This document shows, in pieces, positions 1 to 8,528 of a stretch of DNA of 52,018 bases. Location: NCBI GenBank assembly GCA_018715175.1, contig DVME01000085.1, positions 1 through 52,018 of the forward strand. The letters are read 5' to 3'. Below the pieces are notes generated by a model. The model saw only the letters and a list, made by a program, of their open reading frames with translations. It had not been told where the DNA came from and ran no database searches. Numbering within the stretch: the first letter of the stretch is position 1; every line of letters starts with the position of its first letter. A program made the translations under genes and the position numbers. The stretch is from Candidatus Limiplasma stercoravium (lineage in GTDB: Bacteria > Bacillota > Clostridia > Christensenellales > Aristaeellaceae).

Positions 1-115
1 CTTGCGCAGCAAGGTTTCCTTACGTCGTCCGCCGCCCGGCGGAGCCGAAGGCGGAGTAGGCGGACGGCGCAAATCTGTCGGAAAAGCTCGCCGCGGCGAG
101 CTTTTTCGACACGCT
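1..115 (+). repeat. Composite intergenic hairpin repeat, copy 1 (cut by window edge)
   Basis: This stretch is almost the same as the left half of the element at 49508-49600. Both hold a CTTGCGCAGCAAGG-type inverted repeat, then GGTTTCCTTACG, then a GTCCGCCGCCCGGCGGA hairpin, then CGGCGCAAATC and a GC-rich stem flanked by A and T runs. The element starts outside the window. It lies in the gap downstream of leuS and holds no gene. Its function is unknown; the hairpins suggest an RNA-level or mobile-repeat (MITE/REP-like) origin. Confidence 0.7.
82..105 (-). terminator. Rho-independent terminator after leuS
   Basis: A perfect 24-bp palindrome (AAAAGCTCGCCG and its complement) gives a GC-rich stem with a T run on both strands. 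It lies about 40 bp past the leuS stop codon and could act in both directions. A second, imperfect hairpin at 116-143 lies between it and the gene. Confidence 0.6.
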
Positions 116-146
116 GACGGCCCCGGCAAACGCCGGCCCCGTCGTT

Positions 147-2567
147 TTATTTCACGATCAGGTTGCACAACCGTCCGGGGACGTAGATGAGCTTCACGAT
201 TTCCCGGCCGGCGGTCAGAGCCTGCACGTCCGGGCGCTGCGGCAGCTCGGCTTGGGCCTGCTCGCGGGTTAAATCGGTCGGAACCATGATGCGGCCGCGC
301 ACCTTGCCGTTAAGCTGCACGGCGATTTCCACCTCGGCGCGCTTCATGGCCTTTTCGTCATAGCGGGGCCAGGGTTCCAGGGCCAGGCCGCTGCCAAAGC
401 CCATGCGCTCCCACATCTCCTCGCAGATGTGCGGCGCCACGGGGCTGAGAAGCAAAATCAGGGTGCGCAGCTCCCCGCGGGTGCAGCCGCCGGCGGCGTA
501 GAACTCGTTGACCAGGCTCATCATGGCGGCGATGGCCGTGTTGTATTTCATGGCCTCGTAGTCGTCGCCGACCTTTTTGACGGTTTCGTGCATCAGGGGC
601 GTGAGCGCCTTGGAATAGCCCTCGCCGTCGCGCGTCATCTCCTGCAGGCGCCACACGCGGTCCAGGAAGCGGCGGCAGCCGCGCGCGCCGTTGGTGGACC
701 AGGGAATGGCCTGGTCGAACGCGCCCATGAACATCTCATAGAGGCGGAAGGCGTCCGCGCCCAGCTCGTCGACGATGTCGTCGGGGTTAATGACGTTGCC
801 GCGGCTCTTGGACATTTTTTCGTTGTTCTCGCCCAGGATCATGCCGTGACTGGTGCGTTTTTGGTAGGGCTCCGGGGCTTTGATCAGGCCCAGGTCATGC
901 AAAAACAGGTGCCAAAAACGGCTGTAGAGCAGGTGCAGCGTGGTATGTTCCATGCCGCCGTTGTACCAGTCCACGGGCATGAAGTAGTCCAACGCCTCCT
1001 GGCTGGCGAACGCCTTGTCGTTGTGGGGATCGCAGTAGCGCAGGAAATACCAGCTCGACCCGGCCCATTGGGGCATGGTGTCGGTTTCGCGGCGGGCGGG
1101 CGCGCCGCAGCGGGGGCAGGAGGTGTTGACCCAATCCGTGATGGCCGCCAGGGGGCTTTCGCCGCTGTCGGTGGGCTCGTAATGCTCCACCTCGGGCAAG
1201 AGCAGGGGCAGCTGATCCTCCGGCAGCGGCACCACGCCGCAATGCGGGCAATGCACCACGGGGATGGGCTCGCCCCAGTAGCGCTGGCGGCTGAACACCC
1301 AGTCGCGCAGCTTGTAGTTGATTTTGCGCTGGCCCAGGCCGTTTTCCACAAGCCAGTCGATGATGCGCTTTTTGGCCTGTTCCACGCTCAGGCCGTCCAG
1401 GAAGCCGCTGTTGACCATGACGCCGCTGGCGATGTCGGTGTACGCCTCGCGGGAGATATCGCCGCCGGCCACCACCTCCACCATGGGAATGCCGAACTTG
1501 GAGGCGAATTCCCAGTCGCGGGTGTCATGGGCGGGCACGGCCATGATCGCGCCGGTGCCGTAGCTCATGAGCACGTAGTCGCTGACCCAAATGGGAATCT
1601 CCCGGCCGTTGACGGGGTTGACGGCGCGCAGGCCCTCCAGCTCCACGCCGGTTTTGTCGCGGTTGAGCTCGGTGCGCTCCAGGTCGCTTTTGCGGGCGGC
1701 TTCGGCGCGGTAGGCGGCCACGGCGCCGTAGTTGGCGATGCGCTCGCGGTAGCGGTCGATGAGCGGATGCTCGGGGCTGAGCACCATGTAGGTCGCGCCA
1801 AAGAGCGTGTCGGGCCGGGTGGTGAACACGCGCAGGGTTTCGTCGCATTGGGCGAGGCGGAAATCCACCTCCGCGCCTTCGCTGCGGCCAATCCAGTTGC
1901 GCTGCTGGGTTTTGACGGCCTCGATGAAGTCCACATGGTCCAGCCCGTCCAGCAGCTTTTGGGCGTAATCGGTGATGCGCAGCATCCATTGGCTTTTGAC
2001 CTTGCGCACCACCTCGCCGCCGCAGCGCTCGCACACGCCGCCCACGACTTCCTCGTTGGCCAGGCCGCACTTGCAGCTAAGGCACCAGTTGATGGGCATT
2101 TCGGCTTTGTAGGCCAGTCCTTTTTCCAGGAGTTTCAGGAAAATCCATTGCGTCCAATGGTAGTAGGCGGGGTCGGTGGTGTTGACCTCGCGGGAGTAAT
2201 CAAAGCTGAAGCCCAGGCGCTGAAGCTGCTGGCGGAAGTGGTTGATGTTTTCCTGGGTCACCACGGCGGGGTGGACGTGGTTTTTGATGGCGTAGTTTTC
2301 CGTGGGCAGGCCAAAGGCGTCGTAGCCGATGGGGAAAAGCACGTTGTAGCCTTCCATGCGGCGCTTGCGGGCAATGATGTCCAGCGCCGTGTTGGACCGG
2401 GGATGGCCCACGTGCAGGCCGTTGCCGCTGGGATAGGGAAACTCGATGAGGCAGTAATACTTGGGCTTGTCGCTGGGGAATTCGGCGTTGAACACGCCGC
2501 TTTGCTCCCAGCGTTGCTGCCATTTCTTTTCGATGGCTTCAGGGCGGTAAGGCGCGAGCTGTTGCAT
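147..2567 (-). CDS. leuS: Leucyl-tRNA synthetase
   Basis: Charges tRNA-Leu with leucine in the cytoplasm; class I synthetase. The 806-residue product has the usual bacterial length. The Rossmann fold begins with YPSGNGLHVGHP, whose HVGH (residues 52-55) is the HIGH signature, and the second signature appears as EKMSKSRGN. A CxxC...CxxC zinc-type insertion (WCLSCKCG...CERCGG), an editing-domain region and the C-terminal anticodon-binding region are in order. The ATG at 2567 is chosen because AAAGGAGA sits just upstream; a longer reading would run back into gltX. It starts 13 bp after gltX and must share its promoter. There is no T-box leader. The motif variants (HVGHPRSN, LPTENYAIKN) differ a little from the commonest LeuRS forms, but all core elements are present. 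Confidence 0.97.
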   Translation of the reverse strand: MQQLAPYRPEAIEKKWQQRWEQSGVFNAEFPSDKPKYYCLIEFPYPSGNGLHVGHPRSNTALDIIARKRRMEGYNVLFPIGYDAFGLPTENYAIKNHVHPAVVTQENINHFRQQLQRLGFSFDYSREVNTTDPAYYHWTQWIFLKLLEKGLAYKAEMPINWCLSCKCGLANEEVVGGVCERCGGEVVRKVKSQWMLRITDYAQKLLDGLDHVDFIEAVKTQQRNWIGRSEGAEVDFRLAQCDETLRVFTTRPDTLFGATYMVLSPEHPLIDRYRERIANYGAVAAYRAEAARKSDLERTELNRDKTGVELEGLRAVNPVNGREIPIWVSDYVLMSYGTGAIMAVPAHDTRDWEFASKFGIPMVEVVAGGDISREAYTDIASGVMVNSGFLDGLSVEQAKKRIIDWLVENGLGQRKINYKLRDWVFSRQRYWGEPIPVVHCPHCGVVPLPEDQLPLLLPEVEHYEPTDSGESPLAAITDWVNTSCPRCGAPARRETDTMPQWAGSSWYFLRYCDPHNDKAFASQEALDYFMPVDWYNGGMEHTTLHLLYSRFWHLFLHDLGLIKAPEPYQKRTSHGMILGENNEKMSKSRGNVINPDDIVDELGADAFRLYEMFMGAFDQAIPWSTNGARGCRRFLDRVWRLQEMTRDGEGYSKALTPLMHETVKKVGDDYEAMKYNTAIAAMMSLVNEFYAAGGCTRGELRTLILLLSPVAPHICEEMWERMGFGSGLALEPWPRYDEKAMKRAEVEIAVQLNGKVRGRIMVPTDLTREQAQAELPQRPDVQALTAGREIVKLIYVPGRLCNLIVK

Positions 2568-2580
2568 GGCGATTCTCCTT

Positions 2581-4062
2581 TTATGATGGGCTGTTGGAAG
2601 AGACGGCTTCAGGGGCGGTTCTAAGGCGCTCCAAGGCGATGTCAACCCTCCGCAGGCTTTCGTCCTTGCCCAGCAGGTAGGCGATTTCCGTCGCGCCGCC
2701 GGGGGTGGACGCCTGGCCGGAGAGGGCCACGCGCACGGGCCACATCATTTGGCCGGTCTTGAGGCCGTTTTGCGCGGCCAGGGCCATCAGGCAGTCCTTC
2801 ACCGCGTCCTCGCCAAAGTCCTCCAGCGCCCAAAGCGCGGGCCGGGCCAGCTCCAGCGCGCGCAGGGCCACGGCGCCGTCGGTCTTCATCTTCTTGTGGG
2901 TATACAGCTCAAGGCTGTATGGGGGAAGCTCGGCCAAAAAGCGCACCATGTCCGGCACGCGGTCGAAGACCTCGGTGCGGGTGTGCATGAGCTCGGCCAG
3001 GCGGCGGTAGTCGATGTTTTTGCCGGCCAGCGCCCGGTCAAACCACGGCGTGGCCATGGCCAGATACTCCTCAAAGGGCATGCGGGTGATGTATTCATGG
3101 TTGAACCACACCAGCTTTTCGGTGTTGAAGATGGCCGGGGCCTTGCTCAGCCCCTTGAGGTCGAACGCCTCCACCAGCTCTTCCAGGGTGAAAAACTCGC
3201 GCTCGTCCCCGGGGCTCCAGCCCAGGAGCGCGATAAAGTTGATGATGGCGTCGCGCACGTAGCCCTGGGCCAGCAGGTCTTCAAAGCTGGGATCGCCGTG
3301 GCGCTTGCTGAGCTTGCGGGTGGAATCCTTCATCACGGGGCTTAAGTGAATATACACGGGCGGCTCCCAGCCAAGGGCCTCATAGAGCAGGTTATACTTG
3401 GGCGCGGAGCTGAGGTACTCGGTGCCGCGCATCACGTGGGTGATGCCCATGAGGTGGTCGTCGATGACGTTGGCAAAGTTGTAGGTGGGCAGGCCGTCGG
3501 CCTTGATGAGCACGTTGTCGTCCAGGGTTTCGCAGGCGGCCTCCACATGTCCGTAGAGCGCGTCCTCAAAGCTCGCCGTACCGGTGAGGGGGACGTTCTG
3601 GCGGATGACGAACGGCTCGCCGCTTTGCATGCGGCGCAGGGCCTCGTCCCTGGGGATGCTCAGGCAGTGCTTGTCGTACTTCCATTGCTCGCCGCGGGCC
3701 GTGGCCGCGTCGCGGCGGGCCTGCAGCTCCTCCTTGGTGCAAAAGCACGGGTAGGCCGCGCCGCTTTGCACCAGCTGCATGGCGTAGGGCAGGTAGGTGT
3801 CGCGCCGCTGGGTTTGGATGTAGGGGCCGTAGTCGCCGCCCACGTCCGGGCCCTCGTCATATTCCAGGCCCGCCTCGCGCAGGCTCTTGTAAATCAGCTC
3901 CACCGCGCCGGGCACCTCGCGCTCCTGGTCGGTGTCCTCGATGCGCAGGATAAACTTGCCCCCGTTTTTCTTGGCAAACAGGTAGGTATACAGGGCGGTG
4001 CGCAAGCCGCCCAGGTGCAAATACCCCGTGGGGCTGGGGGCAAAGCGGGTGCGAACGGTCAT
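2581..4062 (-). CDS. gltX: Glutamyl-tRNA synthetase
   Basis: Charges tRNA-Glu in the cytoplasm and supplies Glu-tRNA for translation and possibly tetrapyrrole synthesis. The 493-residue product is of normal length. It opens with RFAPSPTGYLHLGGLRTA, the class Ic HIGH-type motif, followed by RIEDTDQERE and a CFC...YDKHC zinc-binding cluster. KLSKRHGD is the KMSKS-type loop, and an alpha-helical anticodon-binding region follows. It is the first gene of a two-gene operon with leuS, with a good promoter 35 bp upstream and no T-box. glnS nearby encodes a separate GlnRS, so this enzyme is probably discriminating (glutamate only), which is an inference. Confidence 0.97.
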   Translation of the reverse strand: MTVRTRFAPSPTGYLHLGGLRTALYTYLFAKKNGGKFILRIEDTDQEREVPGAVELIYKSLREAGLEYDEGPDVGGDYGPYIQTQRRDTYLPYAMQLVQSGAAYPCFCTKEELQARRDAATARGEQWKYDKHCLSIPRDEALRRMQSGEPFVIRQNVPLTGTASFEDALYGHVEAACETLDDNVLIKADGLPTYNFANVIDDHLMGITHVMRGTEYLSSAPKYNLLYEALGWEPPVYIHLSPVMKDSTRKLSKRHGDPSFEDLLAQGYVRDAIINFIALLGWSPGDEREFFTLEELVEAFDLKGLSKAPAIFNTEKLVWFNHEYITRMPFEEYLAMATPWFDRALAGKNIDYRRLAELMHTRTEVFDRVPDMVRFLAELPPYSLELYTHKKMKTDGAVALRALELARPALWALEDFGEDAVKDCLMALAAQNGLKTGQMMWPVRVALSGQASTPGGATEIAYLLGKDESLRRVDIALERLRTAPEAVSSNSPS

Positions 4063-4095
4063 GGGACGCCTCCTTCAGCAACATTCGGTTCTTCT

Positions 4096-4123
4096 ATTAT
4101 AACCACATTTCGGTTTTTGTCGA
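4096..4123 (-). promoter_or_regulatory. Sigma-A type promoter for gltX-leuS
   Basis: On the minus strand TCGACA, a 16-bp spacer and TATAAT precede gltX. The start site should fall about 25 nt upstream of the ATG, leaving no room for a T-box or other leader RNA. Confidence 0.7.
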
Positions 4124-4256
4124 GTGCTTGAAGCGCCGGCGCGAAACGTGTTTTTTCGCGCGCGGGGAAGGGGAAAGGCAGGCGCGGGGCGAATAGGATG
4201 TATAGATGGGTTTTGATCGCCCCAAGAGCTTGAAAACCGCACACGGAGGTGGCACC

Positions 4257-5036
4257 ATGGAACACAACGAGATTCGCAGGCTGATCGAGTCCGACGCGCT
4301 ACAGCTTTACGGCCAGCCCAAGTGGACGTTCGGCAAGAATACCTGCAACACCTATGAGGTCTTTGTGGAAAAAATCCTCACGCCCGATGGGGGCAGCATG
4401 AGCGCGTGGCCCGTCATGGGGCTGATCGAGGCGGACGAATCGCTCACGGTGATGTTTTCCAGCTGGTTTATGGAACGGGCCATGCGCTCCGCGGCGGATT
4501 TGTCGGCCCGCACGGGCGCCAATATGACCCTGTCGATGAACCTGCTGCCGCTTTATGCCAACCGCGAGGACTGCCCGCAGCGGGTGCTGCGGCTTTTGGA
4601 AATGACGGGCCTGAGCCCCAAGAAGCTGCAATTTGAGCTCAGCGAGGCGCAGCACATCTCCGAACAGGGCGTCAAAAACCTTAACCTGCTGCACGACGAG
4701 CACGGCATCGGGCTGCTGCTGGCCAACTTTGGCACGGGGCATTCCAACATCGACCTGCTCAGCGACGTTCACTTTGACGGCCTGGAGCTGGACCGCTCCT
4801 TTGCCCGGCGCATCCCCGATAACGAACAGGCCTGCCGCCTGGTCATCGCCATTGTACACTTTGCGCACACGCTGGACATTTACGTGTGCGCAAAGGGCAT
4901 TGAGACGCAGGAGCAGTTTGAGTTTTTCGAGGAAATCGGCTGCCTCAAGGGGCAGGGCTACCTTATCGGCATGCCCATGCCCGTGGAGGAACTCAAGGAA
5001 TACATGGAAAAATACGCGCTCAAGCACGTGCGCTAA
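4257..5036 (+). CDS. Degenerate EAL-domain protein, probably catalytically inactive
   Basis: A 259-residue protein that is a single EAL domain with no membrane segment or sensor. The fold is recognisable from YEVFVE (in place of EAL), LSMNLLP (residue N95), FELSE (E127), NFGTGHSN, KGIET (E216) and the closing GQGYLIGMP. Several residues needed for metal-dependent cyclic-di-GMP hydrolysis are replaced: the usual DD before FGTG is A156-N157, the lysine of the KxD strand is E177, and the first Glu of AEGVET is K213. I infer a c-di-GMP receptor or a protein-binding domain rather than a phosphodiesterase. The ATG at 4257 follows CGGAGGTGG. Its last 17 bp overlap the convergent glnS gene. Confidence 0.85.
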   Translation: MEHNEIRRLIESDALQLYGQPKWTFGKNTCNTYEVFVEKILTPDGGSMSAWPVMGLIEADESLTVMFSSWFMERAMRSAADLSARTGANMTLSMNLLPLYANREDCPQRVLRLLEMTGLSPKKLQFELSEAQHISEQGVKNLNLLHDEHGIGLLLANFGTGHSNIDLLSDVHFDGLELDRSFARRIPDNEQACRLVIAIVHFAHTLDIYVCAKGIETQEQFEFFEEIGCLKGQGYLIGMPMPVEELKEYMEKYALKHVR

Positions 5037-6738
5037 GCTGCTTGGCAAAGGTGTCGCGCAGGCCCACCACGCGGTTGAACACCGGCATCTCGGGCGTGGA
5101 ATCGCGGTCTTTGCAGAAGTAGCCCATGCGCAGGAACTGGTAGGCGTCGCCTGCCTGCGCCTGAGCCAGCCAGCTTTCCATCCATCCCCGGCAGACCTGT
5201 AGGCTGTCGGGGTTGAGCTTTTGAAGAAAATCCGTTTTGGATGCGCCGGCCGCCGGTTCCGCGGCGGTTTCGTCCTGCGCGTCGTCCGCGTTTTCCTCGG
5301 CCAACAGCGGCTCGTACAGCCGCGCCTCAAAGGGCAGGCTGTCCTCGGCGCTGACCCAATGCAGGGTGCCCTTGACCTTGCGGTTGGCGCCCTCGGTGCC
5401 GTTGCGCGAATTCATGTCCACGGTGCACAAAACCGCCGTCACGTTGCCCTCGGCGTCCTTTTGGCAGCCGTCGCAGCGGATGATGTAGGCGCCGCGCAGC
5501 CGCACCTCGTTGCCCGGGAACAGGCGGAAGTACTTCTTGGGCGGGTTTTCCATAAAGTCGTCGCGCTCGACGTAGATTTCGCGGGTGAGGACGGTGGTGT
5601 GCGTGCCCATCTGGGGGTGGTCGGGGTGGTTTTCCATGACCAGCTCGTCGCGCTTGTCCTGGGGCCAGTTGGTGAGGATCACCTTCAGCGGCTTCAGCAC
5701 CGCCATGGCGCGGGGCGCTTTGCCGCCCAGGTCTTCGCGCACGCAATGCTCCAAAAGGGCCAAATCCACCACGCTGTCGGCCTTGGCCACGCCAATGCGG
5801 TCGATAAAGTCCCGAATGCTCTCGGGCGTGTATCCGCGGCGGCGCATGGCGCAAAGCGTGGGCATGCGCGGGTCGTCCCAGCCGGATACGTAGCCGCCCT
5901 CCACCAGCATGCGCAGGTAGCGCTTGGACATGATGGTGCGGGTGAGGTTGAGACGGCTGAACTCGATCTGCCGGGGGCGCGAGGGCAGGAGGTTGGCGGC
6001 GTGCTCCACCACCCAGTCGTACAGCGGCCGGTGATCCTCGTACTCCAGCGAGCACAGGCTGTGGGTAATGCACTCCAGCGCGTCGCCGATGGGATGGGCG
6101 AAGTCGTACATGGGGTAGATGCACCACGTCTTGCCCGTGCGGTGGTGCTCCTTGAAGAGAATGCGGTACATGGCCGGGTCGCGCATGTTGATGTTGGGGC
6201 TGGCCATGTCGATCTTCATGCGCAGGATCATGCTGCCCTCGGGGTGCTTGCCGGCCTTCATCTCTTCAAACAGGCGCAGGCTTTCCTCCACAGGGCGGTC
6301 GCGGTAGGGGCTGTTGCGGCCCGGCTGGGTGAGGGTGCCGCGGTAAAGGCGCACCTCCTCGGGCGAAAGCTCGCACACGTACGCCAGTCCCCGCTTGATC
6401 CAGTCCACGGCGATTTCGTAGCATTTTTCATAGTATTCGCTGGCAAAGTGCAGCCCGCCCTGCCAGTCAAACCCCAGCCAGCGGATGTCGGCCATGATGC
6501 CTTCGACGTACTCGGCTTCCTCTTTGGCGGGGTTGGTGTCGTCAAAGCGCAGGTTGGTCACGCCGCCGAAGCGCTCGGCGGTCAGAAAATCCGCCACCAG
6601 CGCCTTGCAATGCCCGATGTGCAAATATCCGTTGGGCTCAGGGGGAAAGCGCGTGCGCACGCTTTGGTAGCGGCCGCTTTGTAAGTCCTGTTCCACGGCT
6701 TCCCAGATGAAGTTGGTCTTGGTTGGGGCAGCTTCCAT
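5020..6738 (-). CDS. glnS: Glutaminyl-tRNA synthetase
   Basis: Charges tRNA-Gln directly with glutamine. The 572-residue protein starts its catalytic core with RFPPEPNGYLHIGHCKA (HIGH present) and LRFDDTNPAKE, has SKRYL as the KMSKS-type loop, and carries a two-barrel C-terminal anticodon-binding half containing YFRLFPGNEVRLR. GlnRS is not universal in Firmicutes, many of which use GatCAB instead, and no gat gene is in this window. The ATG at 6738 follows GAAAGGATGG. The C-terminal about 70 residues are acidic and low-complexity, then end in a short helical tail that overlaps the EAL gene tail to tail. It has its own promoter at 6792-6820. Confidence 0.97.
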   Translation of the reverse strand: MEAAPTKTNFIWEAVEQDLQSGRYQSVRTRFPPEPNGYLHIGHCKALVADFLTAERFGGVTNLRFDDTNPAKEEAEYVEGIMADIRWLGFDWQGGLHFASEYYEKCYEIAVDWIKRGLAYVCELSPEEVRLYRGTLTQPGRNSPYRDRPVEESLRLFEEMKAGKHPEGSMILRMKIDMASPNINMRDPAMYRILFKEHHRTGKTWCIYPMYDFAHPIGDALECITHSLCSLEYEDHRPLYDWVVEHAANLLPSRPRQIEFSRLNLTRTIMSKRYLRMLVEGGYVSGWDDPRMPTLCAMRRRGYTPESIRDFIDRIGVAKADSVVDLALLEHCVREDLGGKAPRAMAVLKPLKVILTNWPQDKRDELVMENHPDHPQMGTHTTVLTREIYVERDDFMENPPKKYFRLFPGNEVRLRGAYIIRCDGCQKDAEGNVTAVLCTVDMNSRNGTEGANRKVKGTLHWVSAEDSLPFEARLYEPLLAEENADDAQDETAAEPAAGASKTDFLQKLNPDSLQVCRGWMESWLAQAQAGDAYQFLRMGYFCKDRDSTPEMPVFNRVVGLRDTFAKQLSARA

Positions 6739-6791
6739 AGTTGTGCGCCATCCTTTCTCCCGGTTAAGCGGACTTTTCCGTCATGCGTGAT

Positions 6792-6820
6792 ATTATATCC
6801 GCAACGGCGGGCTTTGGCAA
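6792..6820 (-). promoter_or_regulatory. Sigma-A type promoter for glnS
   Basis: TTGCCA, a 17-bp spacer and a perfect TATAAT on the minus strand, about 55 bp upstream of the glnS ATG. It is back to back with the promoter of the next gene. Confidence 0.75.
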
Positions 6821-6832
6821 GGCTTTGAGCGA

Positions 6833-6861
6833 TTGACATGCCGCGCGGGTTATGCTACTAT
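6833..6861 (+). promoter_or_regulatory. Sigma-A type promoter for the FAD oxidoreductase gene
   Basis: A perfect TTGACA, a 17-bp spacer and TACTAT. The in-frame ATG at 6838 lies inside the -35 box and therefore cannot be used; this fixes the start at the GTG at 6889. Confidence 0.8.
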
Positions 6862-6888
6862 CCCCCATGGACGAAAGGGGGACGGGCT

Positions 6889-8499
6889 GTGCTGCGGCTT
6901 CATCAGCTGGCGGTGCCGCTGGAAAAGGCGGCGGCTTTGGACGGCGATGGGCTTCGCCGCCTATGCGCTTCGCGCCTGCGCGTGCCGCTGTCGCAGATTG
7001 TGTCGGCGCGGCTGGTCAAGCGCAGCGTGGATGCGCGGGGCGAGGTGCGGCTGACGGTGTCGGCGGATGTCGTCCTGGCGGACGCCCGCCTGGAAGCGTC
7101 TTTGGCGCGGCGCTTTCAGCCCAACCAGGTTACCGTGTTTGCCCGTGCGCCCGCCCCGCCCTCCGCGGTGTTCGGCCTGGAGCTGCCGCCGTGGAAAGGC
7201 GCGCGGCCGGTGGTGGTGGGCGCGGGGCCGGCGGGATTGTTTTGCGCCCTGGCGCTGGCGCGGCGCGGCGCGCGGCCGGTGGTGCTGGAGCGCGGCCAGC
7301 CGGTGGAGCGGCGCGTGAGGGATGTGTCGCTTTTGGAGGAAGGCGGCGCGCTGAACGCCGAGAGCAACGTGCTCTTTGGCGAGGGCGGCGCGGGCGCCTT
7401 CAGCGACGGAAAGCTCACCTGCGGGCTGAGCAGCCCGCACATTGCCACCGTTTTGCAAACGCTGGTGGAATGCGGCGCGCCGGAGGAAATCCTGGTGGCG
7501 CAGCGCCCGCATGTGGGCACCGACCGCCTGCGCGAAGTGCTCAGGCAGGCGCGCAGCCGGCTGGAAGCCATGGGCGGAGAGATTCGCTTTGGCTGCCGGG
7601 TTACGGGGCTTGCGGTTCATTCCGGCCGCGTGCGCGGCGTGCGCTTTGAGGGGCCCGGCGGCGAGGACGCGCTGGAAACCCAGGATGTGTTTTTGGCCGT
7701 GGGGCACAGCGCGCGGGACACGTTTTCCTTCCTGGCAAAGCTGGGCGTGCCCATGCAGCCCAAGCCCTTCGCCGTGGGGGTGCGCATCGAGCATTTGCAG
7801 GAGCGCGTCGACCGGGCGCAGTACGGCGCGGCCGCCGGCCATCCCGCCCTGCCTCCGGCGGAATACAAGCTCAGCGTGCCCACGCCCGACGGCCGCGGCG
7901 CCTACACCTTCTGCATGTGCCCCGGCGGACGGGTTATCAACGCCTCCAGCGAAAGCGGCGGGCTCAACGTCAACGGCATGAGCCTGCACGCCCGCGACGG
8001 GCGCAACGCCAACGCCGCCGTGCTGGTGGGCGTGCGCCCCGGCGATTGGGGCGGCGAGGATCCCCTGGCCGGCGTGGAATGGCAGCGCCGGTGGGAGCAA
8101 AAGGCGTTCGCCCTCACCCAAAGCCTGCGCGCGCCCTGCCAGCGCGTGGAGGACTTTTTGCACGGCCGTCCCAGCGCCGCCTGGGGCGAGGTGCTGCCCT
8201 CCTACCGCCCCGGCGTCGTCCCGGCCGATTTGTCCCTGTGCCTGCCTGACTTCGTCGTGAACGGCCTGCGCCTGGCCCTCCCCGCCATGGGCCGCAGGCT
8301 GGCCGGCTTCGACGCGCCCGACGCGCTGCTGACCGGCCCGGAAATGCGCTCCTCCAGTCCCGTGCGCCTCGTGCGCGACGCCCGGCGCGAAAGCCCCCTC
8401 AAGGGCCTCTATCCCCTCGGCGAAGGCGCCGGCTATGCGGGCGGCATCGTGTCGGCCGCGCTGGACGGCCTGGCCGCCGGCAGCGCCGTAGGCGCCTGA
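6889..8499 (+). CDS. Uncharacterised FAD-dependent oxidoreductase (COG2509 type)
   Basis: A 536-residue cytoplasmic flavoprotein. Residues 1-90 form the alpha/beta N-terminal domain typical of this family. The dinucleotide-binding motif VVVGAGPAGLFCALALA follows (GAGPAG at 111-116) and LFGEGGAGAFSDGKL is a family hallmark. GLYPLGEGAGYAGGIVSAALDG at the end closes the FAD site. The family is related to HI0933/GidA-like flavoproteins and its substrate is unknown. The GTG start is chosen because AAAGGGGG lies 7 bp upstream and the promoter overlaps the only earlier ATG. It is followed 29 bp later by an ECF transporter gene, so the three downstream genes may share this promoter. Confidence 0.88.
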   Translation: MLRLHQLAVPLEKAAALDGDGLRRLCASRLRVPLSQIVSARLVKRSVDARGEVRLTVSADVVLADARLEASLARRFQPNQVTVFARAPAPPSAVFGLELPPWKGARPVVVGAGPAGLFCALALARRGARPVVLERGQPVERRVRDVSLLEEGGALNAESNVLFGEGGAGAFSDGKLTCGLSSPHIATVLQTLVECGAPEEILVAQRPHVGTDRLREVLRQARSRLEAMGGEIRFGCRVTGLAVHSGRVRGVRFEGPGGEDALETQDVFLAVGHSARDTFSFLAKLGVPMQPKPFAVGVRIEHLQERVDRAQYGAAAGHPALPPAEYKLSVPTPDGRGAYTFCMCPGGRVINASSESGGLNVNGMSLHARDGRNANAAVLVGVRPGDWGGEDPLAGVEWQRRWEQKAFALTQSLRAPCQRVEDFLHGRPSAAWGEVLPSYRPGVVPADLSLCLPDFVVNGLRLALPAMGRRLAGFDAPDALLTGPEMRSSSPVRLVRDARRESPLKGLYPLGEGAGYAGGIVSAALDGLAAGSAVGA

Positions 8500-8528
8500 A
8501 TTCCCTTCGATTGCAAAGGAGGAATCCC

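Noticed and set aside
429..2624. A 731-codon open frame on the strand opposite leuS, and similar long frames opposite other genes (31494-33920, 36617-38923, 47296-49689)
   Set aside because: The high GC of third codon positions keeps the opposite strand free of stops. The translations are low-complexity His/Val/Gly/Ala-rich strings without domains, while the other strand encodes clear proteins.
4062..4256. Possible T-box leader ahead of gltX-leuS
   Set aside because: The promoter leaves a leader of about 25 bases only, and no T-box sequence or specifier-loop architecture is present; the same holds for glnS.
6838..6888. Upstream ATG extension of the FAD oxidoreductase
   Set aside because: The ATG lies inside the TTGACA box of a good promoter and has no ribosome site; the GTG at 6889 has both proper spacing and a ribosome site.
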